DNA from: Leguminivora glycinivorella
Taxonomy: Eukaryota > Arthropoda > Insecta > Lepidoptera > Tortricidae
Reading direction: 5' to 3'
Length of the DNA: 64,000 bases
Assembly (NCBI RefSeq): GCF_023078275.1
Contig: NC_062977.1
Span: 12,483,118-12,547,117, forward strand
Below are positions 63,770 to 64,000 of the stretch, piece after piece; the first letter of the stretch is position 1; each line of letters opens with the position of its first letter. The notes under the pieces were generated by a model. The model was not told where the DNA came from, did not search any database, and worked only from the letters and a program-made list of their open reading frames with translations. The translations under genes were made by a program, and so were the position numbers.

Positions 63770-64000
63770 TTATGAAATTTTTCAATTTCATCCGTCAATT
63801 CTTTCTTCCCTTTTAATTTGCGCTCGTTCGTCTTGAATAATGAGATATATTATGCCTCGCTAGCGATCATTATTCGTCTTTCGGGGTTCTCACTATAGAA
63901 ATGAACGAGCGGTGCTTTATGATTCTACCCACTTTTTTGTAAGAAAGTTCCATGCTGCAAAAATCGTTACCGTTAATCAGTTTTCTTTTTAAACTATTCG

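Overview
The window is nuclear DNA from an insect, almost certainly a lepidopteran (moth or butterfly). The background is AT-rich, with frequent GTAGGTAGGTACCTAC-type words, many short inverted-repeat elements, a mariner transposon, non-LTR retrotransposon tails and tRNA-derived repeats of kinds common in Lepidoptera. Coding exons are short, GC-rich and separated by long repeat-filled introns. No bacterial, viral or CRISPR feature was seen.

One real protein-coding gene was found. It is on the minus strand and runs from beyond the right edge down to a stop codon at 22388. Seventeen exons (63036 down to 22388) join with correct GT/AG borders and matching phases at all sixteen junctions, giving 875 codons plus a stop. 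The product is SMG6/EST1A, the endonuclease of nonsense-mediated mRNA decay (NMD). It has a 14-3-3-like/EST1 helical domain (exons at 61.8-56.3 kb), a middle region (45.8-38.9 kb), an acidic then basic linker (32.6 kb) and a C-terminal PIN nuclease domain (29.1, 25.2 and 23.0 kb) with its acidic residues present. The N-terminal third is missing; upstream coding sequence around 63.4-63.8 kb is possible but its frame is not settled.

Layout: 1-20.6 kb is non-genic and packed with repeats (foldback elements, MITEs, SINE and LINE pieces). 20.7-22.4 kb is the probable SMG6 3' UTR. 22.4-64 kb is SMG6, with introns holding a full-length mariner carrying two stop codons, several MITE families, a pogo-like element, a tandem tRNA-like repeat and a 1.1 kb foldback element full of GTCGTATAA words.

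The most interesting observations are these. (1) Three SMG6 exons have decayed tandem copies of their 3' ends plus 5' splice sites just inside the following intron; in one case at least four copies still read nearly the same peptide. (2) A degenerate array has CAAA (or CAAG/CAAT) recurring about every 15 bp fifteen times. (3) A MITE ends 21 bp from an SMG6 3' splice site. (4) There is a perfect 25-bp hairpin. (5) Two almost identical MITEs lie in opposite orientation in introns of the same gene.
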